A stretch of 17,166 nucleotides of DNA from Prevotella sp. UBA4376 (GTDB lineage Bacteria > Bacteroidota > Bacteroidia > Bacteroidales > Bacteroidaceae). Below the pieces are notes generated by a model. The model saw nothing but the letters and a program-made list of their open reading frames with translations. It made no database searches and was not told the DNA's origin. Location of the stretch: contig DGRY01000048.1 of the NCBI GenBank assembly GCA_002391185.1, positions 1-17,166 of the forward strand, given 5' to 3'. The position numbers and the translations under genes are program-made. Below, one piece after another: positions 5,779-13,919 of the stretch. How positions within the stretch are numbered: position 1 is the first letter of the stretch; every line of letters begins with the position of its first letter.

Positions 5779-6852
5779 ATGTATACTTCTTTCTTTAGCT
5801 TTTTTAAAGCCAAATTAGCAGTATTATTAGTTTCCCTAATGGGCAGCGTAATACTATCGTCATGCAATCATGACGATAGCACGCAGCTGCCCACAAAAGA
5901 GGAAACTGACAAGCGACCTTTGAAGTTCAATGTTAATTTCCTTGGTAGTTGGCAGGTTGAAAACTCAGCCAAGTCAGCAATCTCACGAGGCACAGCTACT
6001 AACACTCTTTCTGATGCTATCTATGATTCTTTTGGTGTCTTTGCTTCCTACTACGACACAGGTGAGGAATATACACAGACACAGAATTATATGTATGACA
6101 CAGAGAGTGGAGAATATATGGATGGCTGGCAAACATTCACTCCATTTGCAATGCCTCCAATAAACAAAGAGATGTCGTTCTGTAGCTATTATCCTTATCA
6201 GGCTGATGATGCCCCACAACCTTACATCACTTTTAATGGTGGTAATCGCGACTATGTGGGACATCCTTATTTCGATTTCCTCATTCCTGATTCTGTTGCT
6301 TTGCAGCCAGACCTTATGGTTGCAACATCCAGTATGTCGAGTACCGATCTTGCAGTAGGTAGTCCAATACCACTGAAGTTTACTCACATGCTTACAGCTA
6401 TCAAGTTTGTCTTCGACGCATCTATTCCACATGGTTATATTCTAAAAATAAGCATAAACAACGTGTCGAAGGGTGGAAGCTTCGTTTATGGACGTATTAA
6501 AGACGGCACAGTTAATGATCCCGATTATTCATGGAGCAGTGTTAGTGCTGAAACTAAAAACTTCACACTCAATACCCGTCTTCGCACAGGTACTGGTCTT
6601 CCTGTTCCTCTTGCCGATGATCAGACATTTCTTATGATGCCGCAGCATCTTGATCAGGATGCCTCTGTAACAATCGTTTATGATAATGGTTCAAGGTTTG
6701 AGTTCACCACCTCTCTTGCTGAGAGAACATGGGAACCAGGCAAGATTGTTACTTACAATGTGAAAATCAATTCCTTGAAGACTATCAGTCTAAAGGCTAC
6801 CATAGAAGATTGGATAGTTGGAGATACTTACAACTGGACATCTTCATATTAA
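5779..6852 (+). CDS. Fimbrillin family (Mfa-like) lipoprotein 3
   Basis: A 357-residue lipoprotein. The signal peptide has an aromatic N-region (YTSFFSFFKAK), a core LAVLLVSLMGSVI and lipobox ILSS-Cys29. A long linker leads to the candidate cleavage site ISR70GT. Typical Mfa-like motifs follow: MSFCSYYPYQ, LKFTHMLTAIKFVF with the conserved His, the late PGKIVTYNVKI, and a final strand IEDWIVGDTYNW. It follows the small peptide gene by 27 bases. Two features may affect its translation: a weak 6-bp A/T hairpin overlapping the ATG (5767-5772 with 5775-5780) and a strong hairpin within the lipobox codons (5841-5892). Structural or accessory pilin is likely; exact position in a pilus is unknown. 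Confidence 0.85.
   Translation: MYTSFFSFFKAKLAVLLVSLMGSVILSSCNHDDSTQLPTKEETDKRPLKFNVNFLGSWQVENSAKSAISRGTATNTLSDAIYDSFGVFASYYDTGEEYTQTQNYMYDTESGEYMDGWQTFTPFAMPPINKEMSFCSYYPYQADDAPQPYITFNGGNRDYVGHPYFDFLIPDSVALQPDLMVATSSMSSTDLAVGSPIPLKFTHMLTAIKFVFDASIPHGYILKISINNVSKGGSFVYGRIKDGTVNDPDYSWSSVSAETKNFTLNTRLRTGTGLPVPLADDQTFLMMPQHLDQDASVTIVYDNGSRFEFTTSLAERTWEPGKIVTYNVKINSLKTISLKATIEDWIVGDTYNWTSSY
5841..5892 (+). promoter_or_regulatory. Long intragenic hairpin over the lipobox codons
   Basis: An 11-bp perfect stem CTATCGTCATG (5854-5864) / CATGACGATAG (5869-5879) closes on the loop CAAT. An outer 7-bp stem GGGCAGC (5841-5847) / GCTGCCC (5886-5892) encloses it, with 6 unpaired bases on each side. The structure codes for GSVILSSCNHDDSTQLP, that is the end of the signal peptide and the lipidated Cys. 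It could slow ribosomes during membrane targeting or act on the transcript; function is not shown. Confidence 0.65.
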
Positions 6853-6907
6853 CAAAGCAGTAAGTTCTTGTATAACAACTTCGCTTCATAACATAGAATA
6901 TTTTGAA

Positions 6908-7834
6908 ATGAGAGTTTTAAACATAACATATTGGTTGATTCTGGCAGTTGCATTCATATCATGCACAACAGGTGAACAGGAACAGATGAACGAGCGACGC
7001 ATCATTAGTTTCTCTGTTGACGCCGAGGTGGAGTCACGTGCTGCAACTGATGTATTAAGCAACAAGTTTTCTGTAAACAATCAGTTTGCTATTTATATCA
7101 ATGAGGTTACTGCTACTCCCACTCCGAGTGTTGAATATGAGCAGCCCATGCGCTACCGCATCACCGATACAGAGGGGACAATGAAACCTGTTAATTCACC
7201 TAATCCATATTATCCAGCGAGTGGAAATCCTGTATCTGTAGTAGCAGTATTCCCATATATCGCAGTCAATGACAATCATCTCTTTGAGATACAGTCTAAT
7301 CAGAATGAAAAAACGGGTTATCAGAACAGCGACCTTATGTATGCAACTCTTAGTGGAAGAAACCTCACAGGTGATCTGGTGCTCAGTTTCCGCCACCTCA
7401 CAAGTAAGATAACTGTAGTGCTGACAACTTCACAAGAGAAAACCAATCTCGAATACAGCAAGGTAAGCATTATCAATACTATGACTCAGGCTGTTTTCGA
7501 TGCAACAGTCAATAACTCAGTCACTGCTTCTGGTAACACAGAAAAGAAAATTCTTATATCAAACAATGGTTCTGAAGCATGTAGTGGTGTAATACTCCCT
7601 CAAAACATCAGTGCCGGCACTCGTCTTATAGAGATAGAGCTTATCTCAGGAGAAAAAGTATATGGTGTGTTGCCATCAATAATCACCTTTGAGGCAGGAA
7701 AGTCATACACCTTTAATATAGATGTTGTTGTTGACCGTGTTGCAAGTACCATAACTCTTAATAATATTGAGGTTACTGATTGGGTTGATGCCTATTCATC
7801 ACCTCGTGAAATAGCAGGAGATATAACGCATTAA
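6908..7834 (+). CDS. Fimbrillin family (Mfa-like) lipoprotein 4
   Basis: A 308-residue lipoprotein. The frame is open from an ATG at 6818, but that would overlap the previous gene. The ATG at 6908 gives a clean signal peptide MRVLNITYWLILAVAFIS-Cys19, so that start is chosen. Candidate cleavage site ESR44AATD. Mfa-like motifs: NPYYPASGNPVSVVAVFPYI, LVLSFRHLTSKITVVL with the conserved His, AGKSYTFNIDV, and the C-terminal VTDWVDAYSS strand. It is one of the shorter members. Spacing is 55 bases to the gene before and 10 to the next. It closely resembles the following protein (both have SRAAT after the first strand, RHL-SKIT and DWVD), so these two are probably a tandem duplication. Confidence 0.85.
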   Translation: MRVLNITYWLILAVAFISCTTGEQEQMNERRIISFSVDAEVESRAATDVLSNKFSVNNQFAIYINEVTATPTPSVEYEQPMRYRITDTEGTMKPVNSPNPYYPASGNPVSVVAVFPYIAVNDNHLFEIQSNQNEKTGYQNSDLMYATLSGRNLTGDLVLSFRHLTSKITVVLTTSQEKTNLEYSKVSIINTMTQAVFDATVNNSVTASGNTEKKILISNNGSEACSGVILPQNISAGTRLIEIELISGEKVYGVLPSIITFEAGKSYTFNIDVVVDRVASTITLNNIEVTDWVDAYSSPREIAGDITH

Positions 7835-7844
7835 GCAATTCAGC

Positions 7845-8792
7845 ATGAAGTACAAAAATATATTTCTATTGTTTTCATTCGTGATGCTTTCATCATGCAG
7901 CCACGATAACGAAACAGGCATCTCACAGTTGTCTGCCGATGAGGTAAGGTTGAGTTGTGAGGTTGCAACGTCACGTGCTGCAACTGGTGTACAAGGTAAT
8001 GCGCTTGATCCTTCAACGATATTGGGAGTATTTGTTTCTCAGCCAGAAAACAATACAACATTCTATGGTTATGTCAACAAGTATTATACCAATGATGGAG
8101 TTGGCAATTTAGAGCCACTTTCGCCAACTTATTTCCCATTATCGAATGATGATGTTGATTTGGAGTTTATCGCCTATGCGCCTTGGCATACAACATATAG
8201 TATATTGAATCAGCCGCATAACTTTGCTGTTCAAACCGATCAAAGTACATCAGAAGGGTATATAAAAAGTGACTTGATGTATGGCACTCCAAAGAATGGT
8301 AATCCTGTGCACCATGTAATATCTCATGATCCAGCAAACAAAACGCAGAATGTTGTTCTTTCTATGCGTCACCTACTAAGCAAGATAACGCTCACCTTAG
8401 AGCCTCCAAGTACGTTAACGGCAGATGGTCTCGTGGGTGCTCGGGTAAAACTGAAACAGGTGGGTACGCAAGTAAAGTTTACCATTGCTGATGGTTCATT
8501 AGGCGAGGTAACTGTTCCTGCTGATGTGTTAATAGGTGAGATATCATCGGCAACTGATCTGACGGTAAGCGGACTAATTCCTCCGCAGACTGTAGTTTCT
8601 GGTTCAGCGTTCTTTGAGGTAACACTCGCTAATGGCGATGTATATGAATACGCAATTCCTTCAACTACTACACTTACCCTTGGTGGTGGTCGTAACTATC
8701 ATTTTAAGATGAAGTTGAAGAGTGCTAATAAGACCGAAGTAACAATGACTATTGTTGATTGGGTAGATGTGGAAGGAGAGTACACGTTGTAG
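7845..8792 (+). CDS. Fimbrillin family (Mfa-like) lipoprotein 5
   Basis: A 315-residue lipoprotein with signal peptide MKYKNIFLLFSFVMLSS-Cys18 and an acidic linker (SHDNETG). Candidate cleavage site TSR44AATG. Motifs: TYFPLSNDDVDLEFIAYAPW, VVLSMRHLLSKITLTLEP with the family His, GGRNYHFKMKL, and the terminal strand TIVDWVDVEGEYTL. Nearest relative in the window is the preceding gene. It is the last member of the first block: a hairpin begins 2 bases after its stop and 139 bases separate it from the next gene. The similarity to pilin families is clear. Its role (stalk, tip or free surface protein) cannot be told from sequence alone. Confidence 0.86.
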   Translation: MKYKNIFLLFSFVMLSSCSHDNETGISQLSADEVRLSCEVATSRAATGVQGNALDPSTILGVFVSQPENNTTFYGYVNKYYTNDGVGNLEPLSPTYFPLSNDDVDLEFIAYAPWHTTYSILNQPHNFAVQTDQSTSEGYIKSDLMYGTPKNGNPVHHVISHDPANKTQNVVLSMRHLLSKITLTLEPPSTLTADGLVGARVKLKQVGTQVKFTIADGSLGEVTVPADVLIGEISSATDLTVSGLIPPQTVVSGSAFFEVTLANGDVYEYAIPSTTTLTLGGGRNYHFKMKLKSANKTEVTMTIVDWVDVEGEYTL

Positions 8793-8793
8793 C

Positions 8794-8857
8794 GCGAAGC
8801 AAAGCTTCGCTATTGAATATTGAAGATTGAATATTGAAGATTAGTCGGCTACGCCGA
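8794..8857. repeat. Hairpin, AT tandem and hairpin after lipoprotein 5
   Basis: Stem GCGAAGC/GCTTCGC with loop AAA (8794-8810) starts 2 bases after the stop codon. It is followed by a tandem of ATTGAATATTGAAG (about 8812-8842) and a second hairpin TCGGC-TAC-GCCGA (8845-8857). No T-run follows, so termination is uncertain. The same kind of module occurs at 16774-16820. Confidence 0.65.
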
Positions 8858-8931
8858 TATAATATTTCATTCTTTTCATCTTTCAATTTTACTTGAGGAG
8901 AGGCTTATTTAATAATTTATAAAACTTAAAC

Positions 8932-10170
8932 ATGAAGATTATGAAAAAATTAAGTTTAATCTTAATGAGCATTATTGCTCTTGGTATGATGACATCTTGC
9001 AGTTCAAGCAATGATGAGAATGTAAATACTGGCCCAGTATTGAAGGACGGTGTTACTAAGACCTTGACACTTAATATTAAAGGTGGAATTAGTCGTACAG
9101 TTGGTGCATTACCTGCTGATGAAGCAAAGGTAAACAACTTGCTGGTTCTTGTATATGATAACAATACCGAAGGTGAGACGGCTCAAAAATTTGAGCGTGT
9201 TGTAAAAATAGAGAATCCTGTTGTTGGTGAAGCTGCTGGGGATAAACCTAAGGTTTTCTTCAAGACAACAAATCCTTCATTCTTTGTATTGGCTAATGTT
9301 CCTTTGAATATAGCAGATGGACTTGTTGGACAGGGACTTACAGCGTTTCAGGCACTTACTGCATCTTTGGATATCACATCAATAGATGGTACATCTAATG
9401 GTGCTTCTCAGATATCTACAGCTCTGCCAATGGTTGGTTCTACTTCAACTATTACAAATGTAGGGGAGAACTCTTTTACTGCAGACATTCCTCTCTATCG
9501 TATGGTATCACGTGTTGTGCTTAATAGTTTCACGACTAATTACGCCGGAGCTTCAGAAGGTGCATCATTCACAGTAGATGAGGTATTCTTGTATAATGTT
9601 AATTCAACATCTACATTTGCTAATACAGATATCACATCAGATACAAAAGCTTCTTTGCGTGGTGAACCAACAACGGGTACACCTTGTGTTGGTCTGAATC
9701 TGGCAGATGAAGCAAACAGTGGCACAGTTTCTAATCTTCCTCTCGCACAATACATGATTAATAGTTTCACATCTGCAGCTCCTTATTCATCTTCTACTCC
9801 TGTTTATTTCTATGTTTTCCCAAATAAGTCATCTGTCTATGGTAACAAGACCAAGCTTATCATAAAGGGTACATATCATGCAAGTAGTGCTGATGTAACA
9901 GGTACAACAAAGTATTATGTATGCGTTGTGAATGCAGCACCTGAAGCAGGAAAGATTGGCTACGGTGATAATCCTATAGCTGATGCTGGTACAGGTACTA
10001 TTGGTGCAAACCGCACATATTCTATAAACATCACAGCTGTAGGTGCTCCTGTTGATGAACCAAAGGCTGGTTCAAGTGAAGATCCTACATCAGAGGGTGC
10101 AAGCAATATAGAGATGACTGTTTCGGTTACTCCATGGGCTGCTAATATTGTGCAGAACGTAACACTATAA
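8932..10170 (+). CDS. Major fimbrillin candidate, FimA/Mfa1 type
   Basis: A 412-residue lipoprotein (409 if the second ATG, at 8941, is used). Lipobox MMTS-Cys23. Candidate protease site GISR55TVG. Motifs of the FimA/Mfa1 pilin class: VNNLLVLVYDN (first strand pair), FFVLANVP, ALPMVGS, YRMVSRVVLNSF, VYFYVFPN followed by KLIIKGTY, YYVCVVN, and a last strand MTVSVTPWAANIVQNVTL. The V-T-P-W C-terminal strand is the segment that, in this pilin class, fits into a neighbouring subunit after its N-terminal strand has been removed. A typical length and a complete set of motifs make it the best candidate for shaft subunit. It starts a new block 139 bases after the preceding gene; no strict TAnnTTTG promoter was seen in the gap. 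Confidence 0.85.
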   Translation: MKIMKKLSLILMSIIALGMMTSCSSSNDENVNTGPVLKDGVTKTLTLNIKGGISRTVGALPADEAKVNNLLVLVYDNNTEGETAQKFERVVKIENPVVGEAAGDKPKVFFKTTNPSFFVLANVPLNIADGLVGQGLTAFQALTASLDITSIDGTSNGASQISTALPMVGSTSTITNVGENSFTADIPLYRMVSRVVLNSFTTNYAGASEGASFTVDEVFLYNVNSTSTFANTDITSDTKASLRGEPTTGTPCVGLNLADEANSGTVSNLPLAQYMINSFTSAAPYSSSTPVYFYVFPNKSSVYGNKTKLIIKGTYHASSADVTGTTKYYVCVVNAAPEAGKIGYGDNPIADAGTGTIGANRTYSINITAVGAPVDEPKAGSSEDPTSEGASNIEMTVSVTPWAANIVQNVTL

Positions 10171-10204
10171 TGCGCAAAGCGCTAAAAAAAAACAAAGAAA
10201 ACCC

Positions 10205-10327
10205 CTCAAAGCATAATGATGCCTTTGGCATCTATGCAAGAAAAAAGCCTTTGTGCTTATGAAAACAAGTTTTCAAAGCCCTTGCCTTTTCTCTGCACTA
10301 TCGCAAGCGATAGTAACATGCTTTGAG
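10205..10327 (+). repeat. Structured 123-bp dispersed repeat, copy 2
   Basis: The ends CTCAAAGCAT (10205-10214) and ATGCTTTGAG (10318-10327) are perfect 10-bp inverted repeats. Between them lie three hairpins: GATGCC-TTT-GGCATC (10218-10232), TGAAAAC-AA-GTTTTCA (10260-10275) and ACTATCGC-AA-GCGATAGT (10297-10314). The fold is a closed multi-branch structure. A second intact copy is at 16890-17013, and a diverged inverted copy at 104-229. No transposase is encoded, so it could be a small non-autonomous element or a structured transcript. Confidence 0.8.
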
Positions 10328-10447
10328 AAAAACCATTAAAACCTTATACTGAGTTTAGATACTATTATCTCTATTTCGTTAAGGTTTTCTTTTAAAAAGC
10401 ACGCTTCGCGTGTGAAATAAAGAACTAAAAATCAAGTCCCAAAACTC

Positions 10448-10511
10448 TCTGGGAGGTATCCATCCCTTAGGGATGGCTCCCTCCCTGAAGGGGAGGGCGG
10501 GGGGTGAGGTC
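10448..10511. repeat. Pyrimidine/purine repeat, copy R4, abutting a start codon
   Basis: It contains CCATCCC-TTA-GGGATGG (7-bp stem, 10460-10476) and then CCCTCCC/GGGAGGG around TGAAG. The G-rich end GGGGGGTGAGG runs to 5 bases before the ATG at 10517, so it replaces the normal AT-rich translation initiation region. Confidence 0.75.
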
Positions 10512-10516
10512 GTAAT

Positions 10517-11746
10517 ATGAAAAAGATATTTTCTTACATACTCGCAATCGTGGCAATGGCTGCAGGCCTTGCTTCTTGTTCAAATGATGTTACTTCGTCA
10601 GTTGAAAAGAAGAATAAGGATGTAGTTATCTCTGTTCGTTTGGACAGGGCAGAGATGACGCGTTTCATGGGCGATCCTAATGCCACCGATGAAGACAGCC
10701 ATAGTATCGATGCTAAGGTTAGTAGTTTGTCGTTTCTTGTTTTCGATGAAAACGGAACACTTATCACCTTGCATAATGACACATATGTTGAGGGCAAGAC
10801 ATATCGTTTTAACACAACAACAGCAGCTAACGAAATGCTTATCTTGGCAAATATTTCTTCTAATATTATACATTCAATAAACTCCAAATACGACCTAGTA
10901 AACAATGGTATTCTCAGTCTTGATGCAGATCAGTATTCCGCAATACCAATGGTTGGTAATACCCCCATCAGTATCACGGAACAGATGGATAATGAGAATC
11001 CTTTTACACAAGCAATATCACTGAAACGCTTGTTTGCTCGTGTTGGAGTGAGTAATATAACCTTGGATATTCCTTCAGAAGAATCGTTCATACCAAAGGA
11101 AATCTTTGTGTATCGTGTTAATGAAAAGCATTGCATTTATGATTTCTCGGCAGAAAATCCATGGGTAGGCTCATCTTATTCTGATTTCACCGAACTGCAA
11201 GATGGGGATATTATTATCAAGGGGGCTACTGGAGAGACAAGTATTTCAGGCAGTATGCCTGTTCTCAGTAGCGGATATGACGACATCACATTGCCTCAGA
11301 GTGGCGACAGAAACACATGGCAGTATTTCTATGTGTTCCCTCACGATGCCACTCATCCCACGCGAATGGTTCTCAAGGGTATATATACTGATTCAAATAA
11401 TAACGAGTCGGTGGTGTATTATCCAGTAATAATGAACCACGTGTACAACTCAATAAGTGTTGGCAACACATCATATACCGATGCAGCCAATTATGCTGAT
11501 GATTCGAAGCTTGAGGCAAACAAGAGCTATCTGCTCAACCTGACAATAAAGGGCAAGGGGGCCATCTCTCCTGCCAGTGATGCACCACGTGGTTCAACAG
11601 TTGATATTAATTTCACCGTTGGCAACTACTCACTTGCCAGTCAGGTGTCAGAGGTTCAACTTGAAGAAGATGACAGGGAACTGTCCTTCAACGTAACAAT
11701 CAGCATTGTTAGTTACAAGGAGGCAAAGCAGAGTACAACGATATAG
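10517..11746 (+). CDS. FimA/Mfa1-type fimbrillin lipoprotein, minor subunit candidate
   Basis: A 409-residue lipoprotein: MKKIFSYILAIVAMAAGLAS-Cys21, then VVISVRLDRAEMTR49FM, where the candidate cleavage Arg follows Thr rather than Ser. Pilin motifs shared with the previous gene: VSSLSFLVFDENG, EMLILANIS, SAIPMVGN, LKRLFARVGVSNI, WQYFYVFPHD followed by RMVLKGIY, YYPVIMNH and ANKSYLLNLTI. The C-terminal segment is LSFNVTISIVSYKEAKQSTT, which keeps the strand pattern but lacks the P-W of the major candidate. It may be a second shaft, minor or anchor-proximal subunit. The start codon sits directly behind a G-rich repeat, so initiation may be unusual. Confidence 0.82.
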   Translation: MKKIFSYILAIVAMAAGLASCSNDVTSSVEKKNKDVVISVRLDRAEMTRFMGDPNATDEDSHSIDAKVSSLSFLVFDENGTLITLHNDTYVEGKTYRFNTTTAANEMLILANISSNIIHSINSKYDLVNNGILSLDADQYSAIPMVGNTPISITEQMDNENPFTQAISLKRLFARVGVSNITLDIPSEESFIPKEIFVYRVNEKHCIYDFSAENPWVGSSYSDFTELQDGDIIIKGATGETSISGSMPVLSSGYDDITLPQSGDRNTWQYFYVFPHDATHPTRMVLKGIYTDSNNNESVVYYPVIMNHVYNSISVGNTSYTDAANYADDSKLEANKSYLLNLTIKGKGAISPASDAPRGSTVDINFTVGNYSLASQVSEVQLEEDDRELSFNVTISIVSYKEAKQSTTI

Positions 11747-11747
11747 T

Positions 11748-11793
11748 GGGCAGCCTCTCCCATCCCTCCACAGTAGGGAAGGGCTAACTAACA
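11748..11793 (-). repeat. Pyrimidine/purine repeat, copy R5
   Basis: GGCAGCCTCTCCCATCCCTC through GGGAAGGGCTAACTAAC. It is an inverted copy of 3053-3091 and 17094-17131, and starts 2 bases after the stop codon at 11746. Confidence 0.8.
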
Positions 11794-11823
11794 GGATGAG
11801 TTCATTGCTGCAAAAGTTCAATG

Positions 11824-11913
11824 TTCAAATCTCAAACCTCAAAATTCAAAGGTTATAAAAACTTATCATAAAGTTCAAATCTCAAACCTCAAAGTTCAAA
11901 GGTTAAAAACTTA
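11824..11913 (+). repeat. Tandem 40-42 bp repeat upstream of the tip gene
   Basis: The unit TTCAAATCTCAAACCTCAAA...TTCAAAGGTTA...AAAACTTA occurs at 11824-11865 and 11874-11913 with few differences, ending 14 bases before the ATG at 11928. It forms the whole proximal leader of that gene. No promoter element of the TAnnTTTG type was found in it. Confidence 0.75.
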
Positions 11914-11927
11914 ACAGAAATAATTAT

Positions 11928-13919
11928 ATGAAGCAATCAACTTTGATAACATTGATAATCGGTAGTCTGTTGGCTATGATGGCTCTGTTGGCAGTATCTT
12001 GTTCATCATCTGATGCTGTTACTGATGTAGGCTTGCGTCCTACCGATGGTAACAATCTTGTGGTGTACATAGGTACGACAGCCAACAATTACAGTCGTGC
12101 TGTTGCACATACCGATCCTGGTACCGATGTTGAAAACACAATCAACAAGACCACTTTGCTCATCTTTGGAGCCAATGGTGTAGCTAAGACTATTCAGGAG
12201 GTAGAGCCTCAGAATCAGCTTATCAACACCCGTGTGCCTAATCTTGCAGCCAACGATCAGGTGTTTCTTGCAATCAATGTTCCATCAAGTGTGTTCTCAA
12301 CCGTTAGCCGTAAGGTAGATTTCGATGAGATACTTATAGATATCGACCGTGCCATCCTTGGTGATGCCACCGACAAGACTATTGCCAATCCAGCCGGAGC
12401 ACCAATGTTTGGCAAGGCCAACCTTGAGGCTGTGCCAAACGAAACAGATATGTTCCGTGCTGCAGTCCCAGTTAATCACATGCTGGCAAAGGTTACATTG
12501 AACACCATTACAGCCTCGCTCGAAGGCGATGCTGAGTTCACCCCTACTGAGGTGTATCTAAAGAACGTGCCTCCATACCTGTATCTTGAAACTGCCGAGT
12601 CGGCAGCAGCTCAGGATTACCGTTTCTTTAATAACGAAGGTGGTATATTTTATCAAGGCGAATCAGCTAATGCTGAATATTTCAAGACATATTTAGGTAG
12701 TGGCATTAATCTTGGAGGCTATACTCCAACTAACCGCACTCTCACCAGTACGGCTTCCACATGGAATGAAACATCTCCAGCAATGGTTTTCTACACCATG
12801 CCTAACAACCCTGCTACTCCAACTATGTTGGTTGTAAAGGGTGTTTACAAACCTGCAAATTCAGAAGAGTCAAAGACTGTTAAGTATTCTATTTATCTGA
12901 ATCATAATACCAATAGTAATATTGTTCCTAATGGTGGTCCATACAGCAAGCAACTTTATCCTAACTATAACTATAGTGTTGACTTGTTCATAAAGAATGC
13001 TTCAATAGACAATATTGATCCAACACCTGGTGTTGACTATCAATACTATATCAAGGTTACTGAGGACTATACCTTTGGTACTTTGCAGTCTATTAATGCC
13101 GTTTTCCAACCTAACGAACGTAAGAATCAGGATGAGACTTCTGGCAATCAGCAAGTTGCAGGCAGCATGAATATTAATGGTCCAGACATAGCTGACTCTC
13201 ATGAAACGTACGATTTTCTCAGCGACCTCTCTGTGGGCAACTTCCTCTTCAGCGACGGCACATGGGGTAGTGTTACCAACTATCCAGCTAAGACACCTGT
13301 AGCTATTATCTTTAGCACTACAACATCATCTAATGATCAAAGTCATTCACCTGCATATATCCATGGTTATGCTATGGCTCTTAGAGATATAGATAACTCT
13401 TTTGCTTGGGGCTCATCGGTGAATATTTCGAATGTTACTGATCTTACTGGTGAAGGTAATGACGATAGAAACCAAGATATTGATGGCTATACAAACACTT
13501 ACAAAGAAGAGGGTAAGGCTGCTGCCGATGCTGCACGCACATGGACAGGTGTTGCTGCTCCAGATGGCACAAGTGGTTGGTTCCTGCCAAGTGCAGGTCA
13601 GTGGTTTCTCATACTCAAGAATCTGGGTAACCTCTCAAACAACTATGTTTTTGATGGTTGGCATGGCACCACCGAGAATATGATTTCGGCTCAAGCGGCT
13701 AATACTATCAACAACCGATTGAGTGTGTTGGCAGCTGGTAGCTATGATCCATTCACTGTTGTCACATCAACAGATTCAAGCGTTAACTACTGGACATCTT
13801 CAGAATATGATAATTCACATGCCATTGCTGTTAGTTTCACAAATGAAGGCTCTATGCTCTTTGCAACTAACTTGCATAAGTCAACATTATGTAAGATTCG
13901 GCCGGTAATAGCGTTCTAG
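11928..13919 (+). CDS. Fimbrial tip adhesin candidate: pilin plus lectin-like domain
   Basis: A 663-residue lipoprotein, the longest in the window. Lipobox AVS-Cys25, candidate cleavage site YSR57AV. Residues about 60-375 carry the FimA/Mfa1 pattern of the two preceding genes (TTLLIFGANG, VFLAINVP, GAPMFGKA, VNHMLAKVTLNTI, AMVFYTMPNN, MLVVKGVYKP, YSIYLNHN). Residues about 430-663 form an added domain: LSVGNFLFSDGTWG, VAIIFSTTT, HGYAMALRDI, SGWFLPSAGQWFLIL (about 549-563), VNYWTSSEYDNSHA and the end KIRPVIAF. This is the DUF1566 / Fibrobacter-succinogenes-paralogous type of domain found on many Bacteroidales surface proteins, with a C-type-lectin-like look. The PW donor strand of the major candidate is absent. 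Tip location and ligand binding are inference. Confidence 0.8.
   Translation: MKQSTLITLIIGSLLAMMALLAVSCSSSDAVTDVGLRPTDGNNLVVYIGTTANNYSRAVAHTDPGTDVENTINKTTLLIFGANGVAKTIQEVEPQNQLINTRVPNLAANDQVFLAINVPSSVFSTVSRKVDFDEILIDIDRAILGDATDKTIANPAGAPMFGKANLEAVPNETDMFRAAVPVNHMLAKVTLNTITASLEGDAEFTPTEVYLKNVPPYLYLETAESAAAQDYRFFNNEGGIFYQGESANAEYFKTYLGSGINLGGYTPTNRTLTSTASTWNETSPAMVFYTMPNNPATPTMLVVKGVYKPANSEESKTVKYSIYLNHNTNSNIVPNGGPYSKQLYPNYNYSVDLFIKNASIDNIDPTPGVDYQYYIKVTEDYTFGTLQSINAVFQPNERKNQDETSGNQQVAGSMNINGPDIADSHETYDFLSDLSVGNFLFSDGTWGSVTNYPAKTPVAIIFSTTTSSNDQSHSPAYIHGYAMALRDIDNSFAWGSSVNISNVTDLTGEGNDDRNQDIDGYTNTYKEEGKAAADAARTWTGVAAPDGTSGWFLPSAGQWFLILKNLGNLSNNYVFDGWHGTTENMISAQAANTINNRLSVLAAGSYDPFTVVTSTDSSVNYWTSSEYDNSHAIAVSFTNEGSMLFATNLHKSTLCKIRPVIAF

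Larger units (their letters stand above)
10171..10516. other. Repeat-filled intergenic region
   Basis: These 346 bases contain no gene. In order: a GCGC-AAA-GCGC hairpin 2 bases after the stop (10172-10182), the structured 123-bp repeat (10205-10327), an AT-rich stretch with no strict promoter match, a CACGC-TTC-GCGTG hairpin (10400-10412) and a pyrimidine/purine repeat (10448-10511) ending 5 bases before the next start codon. Confidence 0.7.

Noticed and set aside
5983..6432. Minus-strand open frame of 149 codons
   Set aside because: Fully inside the fimbrillin gene at 5779-6852, with a Cys- and Ile-rich random-looking product.
6818..6907. Earlier ATG for the fourth fimbrillin gene
   Set aside because: It would overlap the preceding gene and add 30 residues ahead of a clean lipoprotein signal peptide; the ATG at 6908 is preferred.
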